Shown here piece after piece: positions 1 to 9,500 of a DNA stretch of 64,000 nucleotides. Numbering within the stretch: position 1 is the first letter of the stretch; each line of letters starts with the position of its first letter. The DNA lies in assembly GCA_030068145.1 (NCBI GenBank), contig JAPJBO010000177.1, positions 243,399 through 307,398 on the forward strand, read 5' to 3'. The notes beneath the pieces were generated by a model. It did not search any database. It had not been told where the DNA came from and was given only the letters and a program-made list of their open reading frames with translations. The DNA comes from Diplonema papillatum. Lineage: Eukaryota > Euglenozoa > Diplonemea > Diplonemida > Diplonemidae. Made by a program: the position numbers and the translations under genes.

Positions 1-830
1 CACACTAAAATCAAGTGCTCCTAGGCAGACGAATTGTTAGTGTTGCAAACGAATCGCAAACTAACTGATATTGGGACCCCACACACTGAAATCGACTGAG
101 AACAACCTGAGCGATCTCTCTTAATAAAAGATTCTAGCGCCGAAGGCGCAAGCACCCAATCCGACTTTGTGTACAAAGTCGGATCGAAACAGAGATCTTA
201 TGAATCAACGAAAAGCGAGCAAAAAGTAGCCTGTAAAACCGGAACAAGTCGGAAACCCCGTCGGGGAAAGTACGACCTTCAAGTGCTCCAAGGCCAGACG
301 ACTGTATAGTGTTGCGAACGAATCGCAAACTCACTGAAATTGAGACCCCACACACTGAAATCGACTGGGAGCAACCTGAGCGATCTCTCTTAATAAAACA
401 TTGAAGCGCCGAAGGCGCAACCACCCAATCCGACTTTGTACACACGAAACAGAGATTTTATGAATCAACGAAAAGCGAGCAAAAAGTAGCCTGTAAAACC
501 GGAACAAGTCGGAAACCCCGTCGGGGGAAAGTACGACCTTCAAGTGCTCCAAGGCCAGACGATTGTAGTGTTGCAAACGAATCGCAAACACGCTGAAGTT
601 GGGACTCCCACACACTGAAATCAAGTGCTCCTAGGCAGACGAACTGTTAGTGTTGCGAACGAATCGCAAACTCACTGAAATTGAGACCCCACACACTGAA
701 ATCGACTGGGAACAACCTGAGCGATCTCTCTTAATAAAAGATTGAAGCGCCGAAGGCGCAACCACCGAAACCGACTTTGTACACACGAAACAGAGATCTT
801 ATGAATCAACGAAAAGCGAGCGAAAAAGAG
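1..830. repeat. ~365-bp repeat unit, forward block (copy I)
   Basis: Consecutive degenerate units carry a 13-bp palindrome (GCGCCGAAGGCGC at about 137, 406 and 747). They also share the stretch with ACACACGAAACAGAGATCTT and the phrase GTTGCGAACGAATCGCAAAC. The same units occur in reverse orientation at 1430-3110, so the two blocks form long inverted arms around a unique core (830-1430). No coding function is seen; the open frames here change with every indel. Confidence 0.8.
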
Positions 831-1139
831 CGTGAAAAACCGGAAGAAGTCAAAATAGTACCTGTATCTGCCACAAGACTCCTTCGCCAGCGCTGTTTGC
901 GATGTGGTGTTTTCTCTGTTAACATTCCTGTGTGGTGGAGTTGGGGTTGGTTTACCATCCTCCAAGCGAATGGATTGGAACAGCACTTGTAGCCTACAAA
1001 TCCGGTTTGTCCTGCTTCATCGTAGCTGGCTGCGCAACAAGAACAAAAGTGTGGAAAGTAAGTAACTATGTATTTCTTTGTCTCCCCATCCACCTATATG
1101 TGTGGCTGTCATCAGAGAGAGAATCATTACGTTGTTGGT

Positions 1140-1402
1140 GCCGTGCGCCTACAACGACGCGGCCTTGTCGTAAACGATGATGATTGCGTCGATGATGGCG
1201 CAGCCGGGGGCGTTCTGGCTGGTGGGTGCGACCGCCTGCGAGTGTTAACAGGTTGTGTCGCTGGTTCTTTTTGATCGCTTGGCCCACGGCGGCGGCTAGC
1301 ACCTTGGCAGAGACTCTCAACTCCCGCTGAACAATACGTCTTGCGGATACTCGGGCACCGCATCAGTGCTTGCCCAACATCCATTCGGTCTCCAGCAGCA
1401 AA
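1140..1402 (-). pseudogene. 3' fragment of APE-type non-LTR retrotransposon ORF2
   Basis: The minus strand reads ELRVSAKVLAAAVGQAI followed by a basic Pro/Arg-rich tail. This closely matches the C-terminal end of the large ORF2 at 35077-39456 (ELRFSVKMLAAAIGRAI). The match also runs upstream through DNA for a 'GRxTEWMLGK'-like stretch and a 'YP-DV' stretch, with indels. The fragment covers only about the last 80 residues of the roughly 1,460-residue protein, so it is a 5'-truncated dead copy. The 3' side continues into sequence not found in the full element. A second copy lies at 6299-6562. Confidence 0.75.
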
Positions 1403-1429
1403 GCACTTGTGAGATCGCTGTTCAGTGTG

Positions 1430-3110
1430 GAGGTCGGATTGGGTGGTTGCGCCTTCGGCGCTTGAATCTTTTATCAAGAGAGATCGCTCAGGTTCTTCTC
1501 AGTCGATTTCAGTGTGTGGGGTCCCGATCTCAGCGTGTTTGCGATTCGTTCGCAACACTAACAGTTCGTCTGCCTAGGAGCACTTGATTTCAGTGTGTGG
1601 GGGTCCCAACTTCAGCGTGTTTGCGATTCGTTTGCAACACTATACAGTCGTCTGGCCTTGGAGCACTTGAAGGTCGTATTTTCCCGTCTTTTTCCTAGTT
1701 TTTCGCCGACTGTCTTTCCGTCTTTTACCGGGTTTTACACGCTCTTTTTCGCTCGCTTTTCGTTGATTCATAAGATCTCTGTTTCGTGTGTACATAGTTG
1801 GATTGGGTGGTTGCGCCTTCGGCGCTTGAATCTTTTATCAAGAGAGATCGCTCAGGTTGTTCTCAGTCGATTTCAGTGTGTGGGGTCCCGATCTCAGCGT
1901 GTTTGCGATTCGTTCGCAACACTAACAGTTCGTCTGCCTAGGAGCACTTGATTTCAGTGTGTGGGGGTCCCAACTTCAGCGTGTTTGCGATTCGTTTGCA
2001 ACACTATGCAGTCGTCTGGCCTTGGAGCACTTGAAGGTCGTATTTTCCCGTCTTTTTTCCAAGTTTTTCGCCGACTGTCTTTCCGACTTTTCCCGGGGTT
2101 TTCACGCTCTTTTTCGCTCGCTTTTCGTTGATTCATAAGATCTCTGTTTCGTGTGTACAAAGTCAGATTGGGTGCTTGCGCCTTCGGCGCTTGACTCTTT
2201 TATTAAGAGAGATCGCAACACCGAACCTCTAAACCACAATAAACGCTAGATCGCTCAGGTTCTTCTCAGTCGATTTCAGTGTATGGGGTCCCGATCTCAG
2301 CGTGTTTGCGATTCGTTCACAACACTAACAGTTCGTCTGCCTAGGAGCACTTGATTTCAGTGTGTGGGAGTCCCAACTTCAGCGTGTTTGCGATTCGTTT
2401 GCAACACTATACAGTCGTCTGGCCTTGGAGCACTTGAAGGTCGTATTTTCCCGTCTTTTTCCTAGTTTTTCGCCGACTGTCTTTCCGTCTTTTACCGGGT
2501 TTTACACGCTCTTTTTCGCTCGCTTTCCGTTGATTTATAAGATCTCTGTTTCGTGTGTACATAGTTGGATTGGGTGGTTGCGCCTTCGGCGCTTGAATCT
2601 TGTATCAAGAGAGATCGCTCAGGTTGTTCTCAGTCGATTTCAGTGTGTGGGGTCCCGATCTCAGCGTGTTTGCGATTCGTTCGCAACACTAACAGTTCGT
2701 CTGCCTAGGAGCACTTGATTTCAGTGTGTGGGGGTCCCAACTTCAGCGTGTTTGCGATTCGTTTGCAACACTATGCAGTCGTCTGATCTTGGAGCACTTC
2801 AAGGTCGTATTTTCCCGTCTTTTTTCCAAGTTTTTCGCCGACTGTCTCCGACTTTTCCACGCTCTTTTTCGCTCGCTTTTCGTTGATTCATAAGATCTCT
2901 GTTTCGTGTGTACAAAGTCTGTGATTCGTTTGCAACACTACAATCGTCTGGCCTTGGAGCACTTGAAGGTCTTTTTCCCGTCTTTTTTCCAAGTTTTTCG
3001 CCGACTGTTTTTCCCGACTTCCTCCAGGGTTTGTAAACACTCTTTTTTGCTCGCTTTTTCGCTGAATCGTAAGATCTCTGTTTCATGTGTACATAGTTGG
3101 ATTGGGTGGT
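1430..3110. repeat. ~365-bp repeat unit, inverted block (copy I)
   Basis: About four to five units in reverse orientation to 1-830. Palindromes GCGCCTTCGGCGC sit near 1449, 1813, 2178 and 2580, giving spacings of 364, 365 and 402; the last includes a ~37-bp insertion at 2219-2256. The inserted bases match part of the dispersed repeat at 8603-8660 and 55395-55465. Each unit contains an AGATCTCTGTTTCGTGTGTAC site; one such site further on (8339) is the target of a MITE. Confidence 0.8.
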
Positions 3111-3372
3111 TTCGGTTTTTTTTTGGCCCAAAAATTTTCGGAAATTTTTCGGAGTTTTTTTTTTGGCCCAAAAAATTTTCGGAAATTTTCGGTTTTTTTT
3201 TTTTGGCCCAAAAATTTTTTGGAAATTTTTCGGATTTTTTTTTTGGCCCAAAATTTTTCGGAAATTTTTCGGATTTTTTTTTTTGGCCCAAAAAATTTTC
3301 GGAATTTTTTTCGAAATTTTTTTTTGGAAAATTTTCGGATTTTTTTTTTGGCCTGAAAATATTTCGGGAAAA
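3110..3372. repeat. T-rich/GGCCCAAAA ~45-bp tandem repeat
   Basis: About six imperfect units of T8-10, GGCCCAAAAA, TTTTCGGAAATTTTTCGG. A shorter version recurs at 9300-9355, where the poly(A) end of the RLE retroelement abuts it. The strong A/T asymmetry opens long spurious frames on both strands. Confidence 0.8.
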
Positions 3373-3375
3373 TTT

Positions 3376-3760
3376 GGTCACAATCCCAAAAAAGGTAGAG
3401 ATAAGGGCGCAACCCCCAAAAAAGGTCGAGATAAGGGCGCAACCCCCAAAAAAGGTCGAGATAAGGGCGCAACCCTCAAAAAAGGTCGAGATAAGGGCGC
3501 AACCCCCAAAAAAGGTCGAGATAAGGGCGCAACCCTCAAAAAAGGTCGAGATAAGGGCGCAACCCCCAAAAAAGGTCGAGATAAGGGAACAAGCCAAAAA
3601 CGGGCCAAAAAGGTAGAGATAAGGGCGCAGCTCAAAAAGGTAGAGATAAGGGCGTATCTCAAAAAGGTCGAGATAAGGGCGCAACCCAAAAACGGGCCAA
3701 AAAGGTCGAGATAAGGGCGCAACCCAGAAATGGGCAAAAAAGGTATCGATAAGGTCTCAT
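3376..3760 (+). repeat. 30-bp tandem array
   Basis: Exact 30-bp period: AAAGGTCGAGATAAGGGCGC followed by AACCCCCAAA, about eight to nine copies. The last four are shorter and diverged. The array at 3950-4232 has a related unit in the opposite orientation, so the two arrays face each other across a 190-bp spacer that holds a partial MITE. Confidence 0.9.
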
Positions 3761-3782
3761 GAGACGGTATCGGGACCGCCGC

Positions 3783-3949
3783 CCCGATGGACCCCAAAAA
3801 AAAAAGTTGGCAAAAAAAAAATTTGCTCAACTTCCGCAAAAATTACTGCAGAGTTTGTTCCAAATTTTTAAAATTTAAAAAACCCATTTTTTTTCTGGAA
3901 ACAAAATTTTGGCCATTTCCAAAAAGACACAAGGTTTTGACCCTGCATG
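3783..3949 (+). mobile_element. 5'-truncated MITE copy (CATGCAGGGTCA family)
   Basis: Shares about 165 bp with the complete copies at 8343-8554 (opposite orientation) and 8698-8909, including the right end GACACAAGGTTTTGACCCTG followed by CATG. The left inverted repeat is missing and is replaced by sequence merging into the 30-bp array. The right end abuts GTACC, the first bases of the inverted 30-bp array. Confidence 0.75.
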
Positions 3950-4232
3950 GTACCTCTTTTGGAGGTTGCGACCTTATCGGTACCTTTTTTGGAGGTTGCG
4001 ACCTTATCGGTACCTTTTTGGGGTTGCGACCTTATCGGTACCTTTTTGAAGAAGAAAAAACGGAAAATTTTTTTTCGAGAAAAAAGCAGTCTGAAAAAAA
4101 GACGAGGTGCGACCTTATCGGTACCTTTTGAGAGTGCGACGGTATCGGTACCTCTTTTGGAGGTTGCGACCTTATCGGTACCTATTTTTGAGGTTGCGAC
4201 CTTATCGGTACCTTTTTCGGAGAAAGTTCCGG
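3950..4232 (-). repeat. 30-bp tandem array, inverted relative
   Basis: Units of about 30 bp reading GGTTGCGACCTTATCGGTAC followed by CTTTT(T)GGA. The reverse complement of the 3376-3760 unit (GGGTTGCGCCCTTATCTCGACC) aligns to it with a few substitutions. Two interruptions occur, at 4047-4100 and 4125-4140. A KpnI-like GGTACC lies in each unit. Confidence 0.8.
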
Positions 4233-4239
4233 AAAAATA

Positions 4240-4860
4240 ATTGGGGGGGGAAAGGTGAAAAAATGTCGAGAAAAAACGTCGGAAAAAAAGAACTCTGAAA
4301 ACGACAACTCTAAAAAAAGACCAGGTGCTTGTGATGATACTGCACAAAGCCGCTATCGACCTTAGAACTCTTTGCACGTGTCGTGTCATGCGGTCGTCTT
4401 GCTTTGCGCTTCACGGCCGTAATAGTAGCAGTTTGCACTTGAGCACTTGCAGCAATACTCTAGTCGTAGTCTGAAATGAAGTGATCCGAGGCAGACGACT
4501 TTAAAGTGTTGCAAACAGATCACAAACACGCTGAGCTCAAGTATACACTGCAATCAAGTGCTCCTAAACTGCTCGTGTTGCGAACGAATCAGCGGGATAG
4601 TGCACGAAAAGATGCTACAGCATACCACTGTTTAGCCAACAAGAACTAAGGCCGGCACGTTTCCGAGGCCGTTTCAATGTCCTGTATGGTTTTTGCATAT
4701 TGTATCAGCGAAAAGTGCACTTCAAAAAGTACCTGTACCTTCCACAGATCGGCAATGACTCCCATACCGCTTCTGGGGGTGGCTTCTCTGCTTCCAACTT
4801 TCCTGTGTGGTGATGTAGGGGCCCGCTTGTAGCCCACGAATCAGGGTTGTGCTGCCCCGA
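4240..4860. other. unassigned spacer
   Basis: No gene or clear repeat unit is visible. Toward 4480-4580 there are decayed pieces of the ~365-bp unit (GTTGCAAACAGATCACAAAC and CAAGTGCTCCTA). Confidence 0.5.
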
Positions 4861-5855
4861 CACTCAAACGACCTTCAAGGGCTTCAAGGCCAGACGACTG
4901 TTTAGTGTTGCAAACGAATCGCAAACACGCTGAAGTTGGGACTCCCACACACTGAAATCAAGTGCTCCTAGGCAGACGAACTGTTAGTGTTGTGAACGAA
5001 TCGCAAACACGCTGAGATTGGGACCCCACACACTGAAATCGACTGAGAACAACCTGAGCGATCTCTCTTAATAAAATATTTAAGCGCCGAAGGCGCAACC
5101 ACCCAATCCAACTTTGTACACACGAAACAGAGATCTTATGAATCAACGAAAAGCGAGCAAAAAGTAGCTTGTAAAACCGGAACAAGTCGGAAACCCCATC
5201 GGGGGAAAGCACGAGATGCAGGTGCTCCAAGGCCAGACGACTGTATAGTGTTGCAAACGAATCGCAAACACGCTGAAGTTGGGACTCCCACACACTGAAA
5301 TCAAGTGCTCCTAGGCAGACGAACTGTTAGTGTTGCGAACGAATCGCAAACACGCTGAGATTGGGACCCCACACACTGAAATCGACTGAGAACAACCTGA
5401 GCGATCTCTCTTAATAAAATATTTAAGCGCCGAAGGCGCAACCACCCAATCCAACTTTGTACACACGAAACAGAGATCTTATGAATCAACGAAAAGTGAG
5501 CAAAAAGTAGCCTGTAAAACCGGAACAAGTCGGAAACCCCGTCGGGGGAAAGTACGACCTTCAAGTGCTCCAAGGCCAGACGACTGTATAGTTGCAAACG
5601 AATCGCAAACACGCTGAAGTTGGGACTCCCACACACTGAAATCAAGTGCTCCTAGGCAGACGAACTGTTAGTGTTGCGAACGAATCGCAAACTCACTGAA
5701 ATTGAGACCCCACACACTGAAATCGACTGGGAACAACCTGAGCGATCTCTCTTAATAAAAGATTGAAGCGCCGAAGGCGCAACCACCGAAACCGACTTTG
5801 TACACACGAAACAGAGATCTTATGAATCAACGAAAAGCGAGCGAAAAAGAGCGTG
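4861..5855. repeat. ~365-bp repeat unit, forward block (copy II)
   Basis: Duplicate of the left arm at 1-830. The segment from 5693 onward matches 672 onward with an offset of 5021 bp and very few differences. It forms the left arm of the second inverted block whose right arm is 6590-8342. Confidence 0.8.
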
Positions 5856-6148
5856 AAAAACCGGAAGAAGTCAAAATAGTACCTGTATCTGCCACAAGAC
5901 TCCTTCGCCAGCGCTGTTTGCGATGTGGTGTTTTCTCTGTTAACATTCCTGTGAGGTGGAGTTGGGGTTGGTTTACCATCCTCCAAGCGAATGGATTGGA
6001 ACAGCAATTGTAGCCTACAAATCCGGTTTGTCCTGCTTCATCGTAGCTGGCTGCGCAACAAGAACAAAAGTGTGGAAAGTAAGTAACTATGTATTTCTTT
6101 GTCTCCCCATCCACCTATATGTGTGGCTGTCATCAGAGAGATTTTTGG

Positions 6149-6298
6149 AAAAACAGGTCGTTCGAATGAAACTCTCACCGACCTCAGCTGTTGAAGATCT
6201 ACGCGCTAAACTTAAGCATATCACTCAGCGCAGGAAAAGAAAGCAACAGCGATGCTCCTAGTAACGGCGAGTGAACAGGGCAGAGCCCAAGCCTGAAC
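6149..6298 (+). rRNA. 5' fragment of nuclear 28S (LSU) rRNA
   Basis: Contains the near-universal LSU start: CGACCTCAG at about 6178, AAACTTAAGCATATCAC, GGAAAAGAAA, CTAGTAACGGCGAGTGAACA and GAGCCCAAGCC. Roughly the first 30 bp may be ITS2. It ends abruptly at CCTGAACC, so it holds only about 120 nt of LSU, next to a retroelement fragment; it is not a functional gene. Some normally fixed bases are changed (CGCGCTAAACTTAAG instead of the usual CCCGCTGA-type sequence). The sibling locus at 1103-1150 lacks the fragment and has 16-18 unrelated bases in its place. Confidence 0.9.
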
Positions 6299-6562
6299 CG
6301 GTGCCGTGCGCCTACAACGACGCGGCCTTGTCGTAAACGATGATGATTGCGTCGATGATGGCGCAGCCGGGGGCGTTCTGGCTGGTGGGTGCGACCGCCT
6401 GCGAGTGTTAACAGGTTGTGTCGCTGGTTCTTTTTGATCGCTTGGCCCACGGCGGCGGCTAGCACCTTGGCAGAGACTCTCAACTCCCGCTGAACAATAC
6501 GTCTTGCGGATACTCGGGCACCGCATCAGTGCTTGCCCAACATCCATTCGGCCTCCAGCAGC
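6299..6562 (-). pseudogene. 3' fragment of non-LTR retrotransposon ORF2 (copy II)
   Basis: Nearly identical to 1140-1402 with an offset of 5163 bp. It encodes the same RVSAKVLAAAVGQAIKK tail related to the C-terminus of the 35077-39456 protein. Its 3' end joins directly to the 28S fragment, giving a retroelement/rRNA chimera that the first copy lacks. Confidence 0.75.
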
Positions 6563-6589
6563 AAAGCGCTTGTGAGATCGCTGTTCAGT

Positions 6590-8342
6590 GTGGAGGTCGG
6601 ATTGGGTGGTTGCGCCTTCGGCGCTTGAATCTTTTATCAAGAGAGATCGCTCAGGTTCTTCTCAGTCGATTTCAGTGTGTGGGGTCCCGATCTCAGCGTG
6701 TTTGCGATTCGTTCGCAACACTAACAGTTCGTCTGCCTAGGAGCACTTGATTTCAGTGTGTGGGAGTCCCAACTTCAGCGTGTTTGCGATTCGTTTGCAA
6801 CACTATACAGTCGTCTGGCCTTGGAGCACTTGAAGGTCGTATTTTCCCGTCTTTTTCCTAGTTTTTCGCCGACTGTCTTTCCGTCTTTTACCGGGTTTTA
6901 CACGCTCTTTTTCGCTCGCTTTTCGTTGATTCATAAGATCTCTGTTTCGTGTGTACATAGTTGGATTGGGTGGTTGCGCCTTCGGCGCTTGAATCTTTTA
7001 TCAAGAGAGATCGCTCAGGTTGTTCTCAGTCGATTTCAGTGTGTGGGGTCCCGATCTCAGCGTGTTTGCGATTCGTTCGCAACACTAACAGTTCGTCTGC
7101 CTAGGAGCACTTGATTTCAGTGTGTGGGGGTCCCAACTTCAGCGTGTTTGCGATTCGTTTGCAACACTATGCAGTCGTCTGGCCTTGGAGCACTTGAAGG
7201 TCGTATTTTCCCGTCTTTTTTCCAAGTTTTTCGCCGACTGTCTTTCCGACTTTTCCCGGGTTTTACACGCTCTTTTTCGCTCGCTTTTCGTTGATTCATA
7301 AGATCTCTGTTTCGTGTGTACAAAGTCAGATTGGGTGCTTGCGCCTTCGGCGCTTGAATCTTTTATTAAGAGAGATCGCTCAGGTTCTTCTCAGTCGATT
7401 TCAGTGTGTGGGGTCCCGATCTCAGCGTGTTTGCGATTCGTTCGCAACACTAACAGTTCGTCTGCCTAGGAGCACTTGATTTCAGTGTGTGGGAGTCCCA
7501 ACTTCAGCGTGTTTGCGATTCGTTTGCAACACTATACAGTCGTCTGGCCTTGGAGCACTTGAAGGTCGTATTTTCCCGTCTTTTTCCTAGTTTTTCGCCG
7601 ACTGTCTTTCCGACTTTTCCCGGGTTTTACACGCTCTTTTTCGCTCGCTTTTCGTTGATTCATAAGATCTCTGTTTCGTGTGTACATAGTTGGATTGGGT
7701 GGTTGCGCCTTCGGCGCTTGAATCTTTTATCAAGAGAGATCGCTCAGGTTCTTCTCAGTCGATTTCAGTGTGTGGGGTCCCGATCTCAGCGTGTTTGCGA
7801 TTCGTTTGCAACACTAACAGTTCGTCTGCCTAGGAGCACTTGATTTCAGTGTGTGGGGGTCCCAACTTCAGCGTGTTTGCGATTCGTTTGCAACACTATG
7901 CAGTCGTCTGATCTTGGAGCACTTCAAGGTCGTATTTTCCCTTCTTTTTTCCAAGTTTTTCGCCGACTGTCTTTCCGTCTTTTACCGGGTTTTACACGCT
8001 CTTTTTCGCTCGCTTTTCGTTGATTCATAAGATCTCTGTTTCGTGTGTACAAAGTCGGATTGGGTGGTTGCGCCTTCGGCGCTTGAATCTTTTATTAAGA
8101 GAGATCGCTCAGGTTGTTCTCAGTCGATTTCAAGCGTTATTTCAGTGTGTGGGGTCCCAACTTCAGCGTGTTCGTGATTCGTTTGCAACACTAAACAGTC
8201 GTCTGGCCTTGGAGCACTTGAAGGTCTTTTTCCCGTCTTTTTTCCAAGTTTTTCGCTGACTGTCTTTCCGACTTTCCCGGGTTTTACACGCTCGTTTTCG
8301 CTCGCTTTTCGTTGATTCATAAGATCTCTGTTTCGTGTGTAC
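6590..8342. repeat. ~365-bp repeat unit, inverted block (copy II)
   Basis: Four to five units matching 1430-3110 (offset 5163 bp until the 37-bp indel). It contains the same palindromes and AGATCTCTGTTTCGTGTGTAC motif. The right end is interrupted at GTAC by the MITE at 8343-8554, after which the unit resumes (ATAGTTGGATTGGGTGG). Confidence 0.8.
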
Positions 8343-8554
8343 CATGCAGGGTCAGAACCTTGTGTCTTTTTGGAAATGGCCAAAATTTTATTTCCAGAAA
8401 AAAAATGGGTTTTTTGAGTTTTAAAATTTTGGAACAAACTCTGCGGTAATTTTTGCGGAAGTTGAGCAAATTTTTTTTTTGCCAAAAATTTTTTTTGGGA
8501 TCCATCGGCCCCGCGGGAGCGTTTTAAAAAGACACAAGGTTTTGACCCTGCATG
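8343..8554. mobile_element. MITE with 28-bp inverted repeats, GTAC duplication
   Basis: Complete 212-bp element. The left end CATGCAGGGTCAGAACCTTG and the reverse complement of the right end CATGCAGGGTCAAAACCTTG match for about 28 bp (one mismatch). It is flanked by GTAC at 8339-8342 and 8555-8558. Uninterrupted sister sites (GTGTGTACATAGTTGG, for example near 1786-1801) show that the host sequence is restored when the element and one GTAC are removed. It has no coding capacity, so it depends on an enzyme encoded elsewhere. Confidence 0.9.
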
Positions 8555-8599
8555 GTACATAGTTGGATTGGGTGGTTGCGCCTTCGGCGCTTGAATCTT

Positions 8600-8960
8600 T
8601 TAGCGTTTATTGTGGTTTAGAGGTTCGGTGTTTTAGGGTCTCCGGTTGACCATAGAGGCTGTGAGGCGGGTGGTATGAGGGTAGTAGGTATGCTTATCAT
8701 GCAGGGTCAAAACCTTGTGTCTTTTTAAAACGCTCCCGCGGGGCCGATGGAGCCCTAAAAAAAATTTTGGGAAAAAATTTTTTTGCTCAACTTCCTCAAA
8801 AATTACTGCAGAGTTTGTTCCAAACTTTTAAAATTCAAAAAACCCAATTTTTTTCCGGAATTTTTTTTTTTTGCCATTTTCAAAAGACACAAGGTTTTGA
8901 CCCTGCATGTTATACACTTTAACTACGGCTAGCCATGTTTGTAAGTGTTGCGCTTTTATT
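8600..8960. repeat. dispersed repeat interrupted by MITE
   Basis: The sequence TTATTGTGGTTTAGAGGTTC through GTAGTAGGTATG, resuming after the MITE as ACTTTAACTACGGCTAGCC, is the reverse complement of 55330-55465. Part of it also occurs at 2219-2256. No function is evident. Confidence 0.75.
8698..8909. mobile_element. MITE, second complete copy, TTAT duplication
   Basis: Ends are CATGCAGGGTCAAAACCTTG and CAAGGTTTTGACCCTGCATG, giving perfect 28-bp inverted repeats over 212 bp. It is flanked by TTAT at 8694-8697 and 8910-8913. The related empty locus at about 55360-55375 lacks it, which confirms the boundaries. It is oriented opposite to the copy at 8343. Confidence 0.9.
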
Positions 8961-9355
8961 AAGAGAGATCGCTCAGGTTGTTCTCAGTCGATTTCAGTGT
9001 GTAGGGTCCCGATCTCAGCGTGTTTGCGATTCGTTCGCAACACTAACAGTTCGTCTGCCTAGGAGCACTTGATTTCAGTGTGGGAGTCCCAACTTCAGCG
9101 CGTTTGCGATTCGTTTGCAACACTACAATCGTCTGGCCTTGGAGCACTTGAAGGTCTTTTTCCCGTCTTTTTTCCAAGTTTTTCGCCGACTGTTTTTTCC
9201 GACTTCCTCCAGGGTTTGTAAACACTCTTTTTTGCTCGCTTTTTCGCTGAATCGTAAGATCTCTGTTTCGTGTGTACATAGTTGGATTGGGTGGTTTCGG
9301 ATTTTTTTTTTTTGGCCCAAAAAAATTTCGGAAAATTTTCGGATTTTTTTTTTGG
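8940..9355. repeat. partial ~365-bp unit plus T-rich repeat
   Basis: Another inverted-orientation unit that lacks the palindrome and resembles 2640-3110. It ends in the GGCCCAAAA T-rich repeat. The RLE retroelement begins immediately after the last T-run. Confidence 0.7.
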
Positions 9356-9500
9356 TAACTGAGGGGAGAAATGCGTGACGCACGACCACAAGCCGGACCA
9401 AACTTGTGAGTGTGGGACTGTCCGTTTTTCCGTCGGGACTTACCCACTAAAACTCAAAACTCAGAGATTCGAGAGATGCAGAGGGTGCTACCCACGGTTC

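Noticed and set aside
3087-3714. Overlapping long open frames of 90-250 codons on both strands, rich in Phe/Lys or with RAQPPKKVEI-type repeats
   Set aside because: They are translations of the T-rich and 30-bp tandem arrays; every frame repeats the unit and none has domain-like sequence.
6149-6298. R-element-style insertion into an rDNA unit
   Set aside because: Only ~150 nt of rRNA are present, flanked on both sides by sequence shared with a sister locus that has no rRNA.
1-9300. CRISPR-like arrays
   Set aside because: The repeats are ~365 bp, or 30 bp without unique spacers, and all context is eukaryotic.
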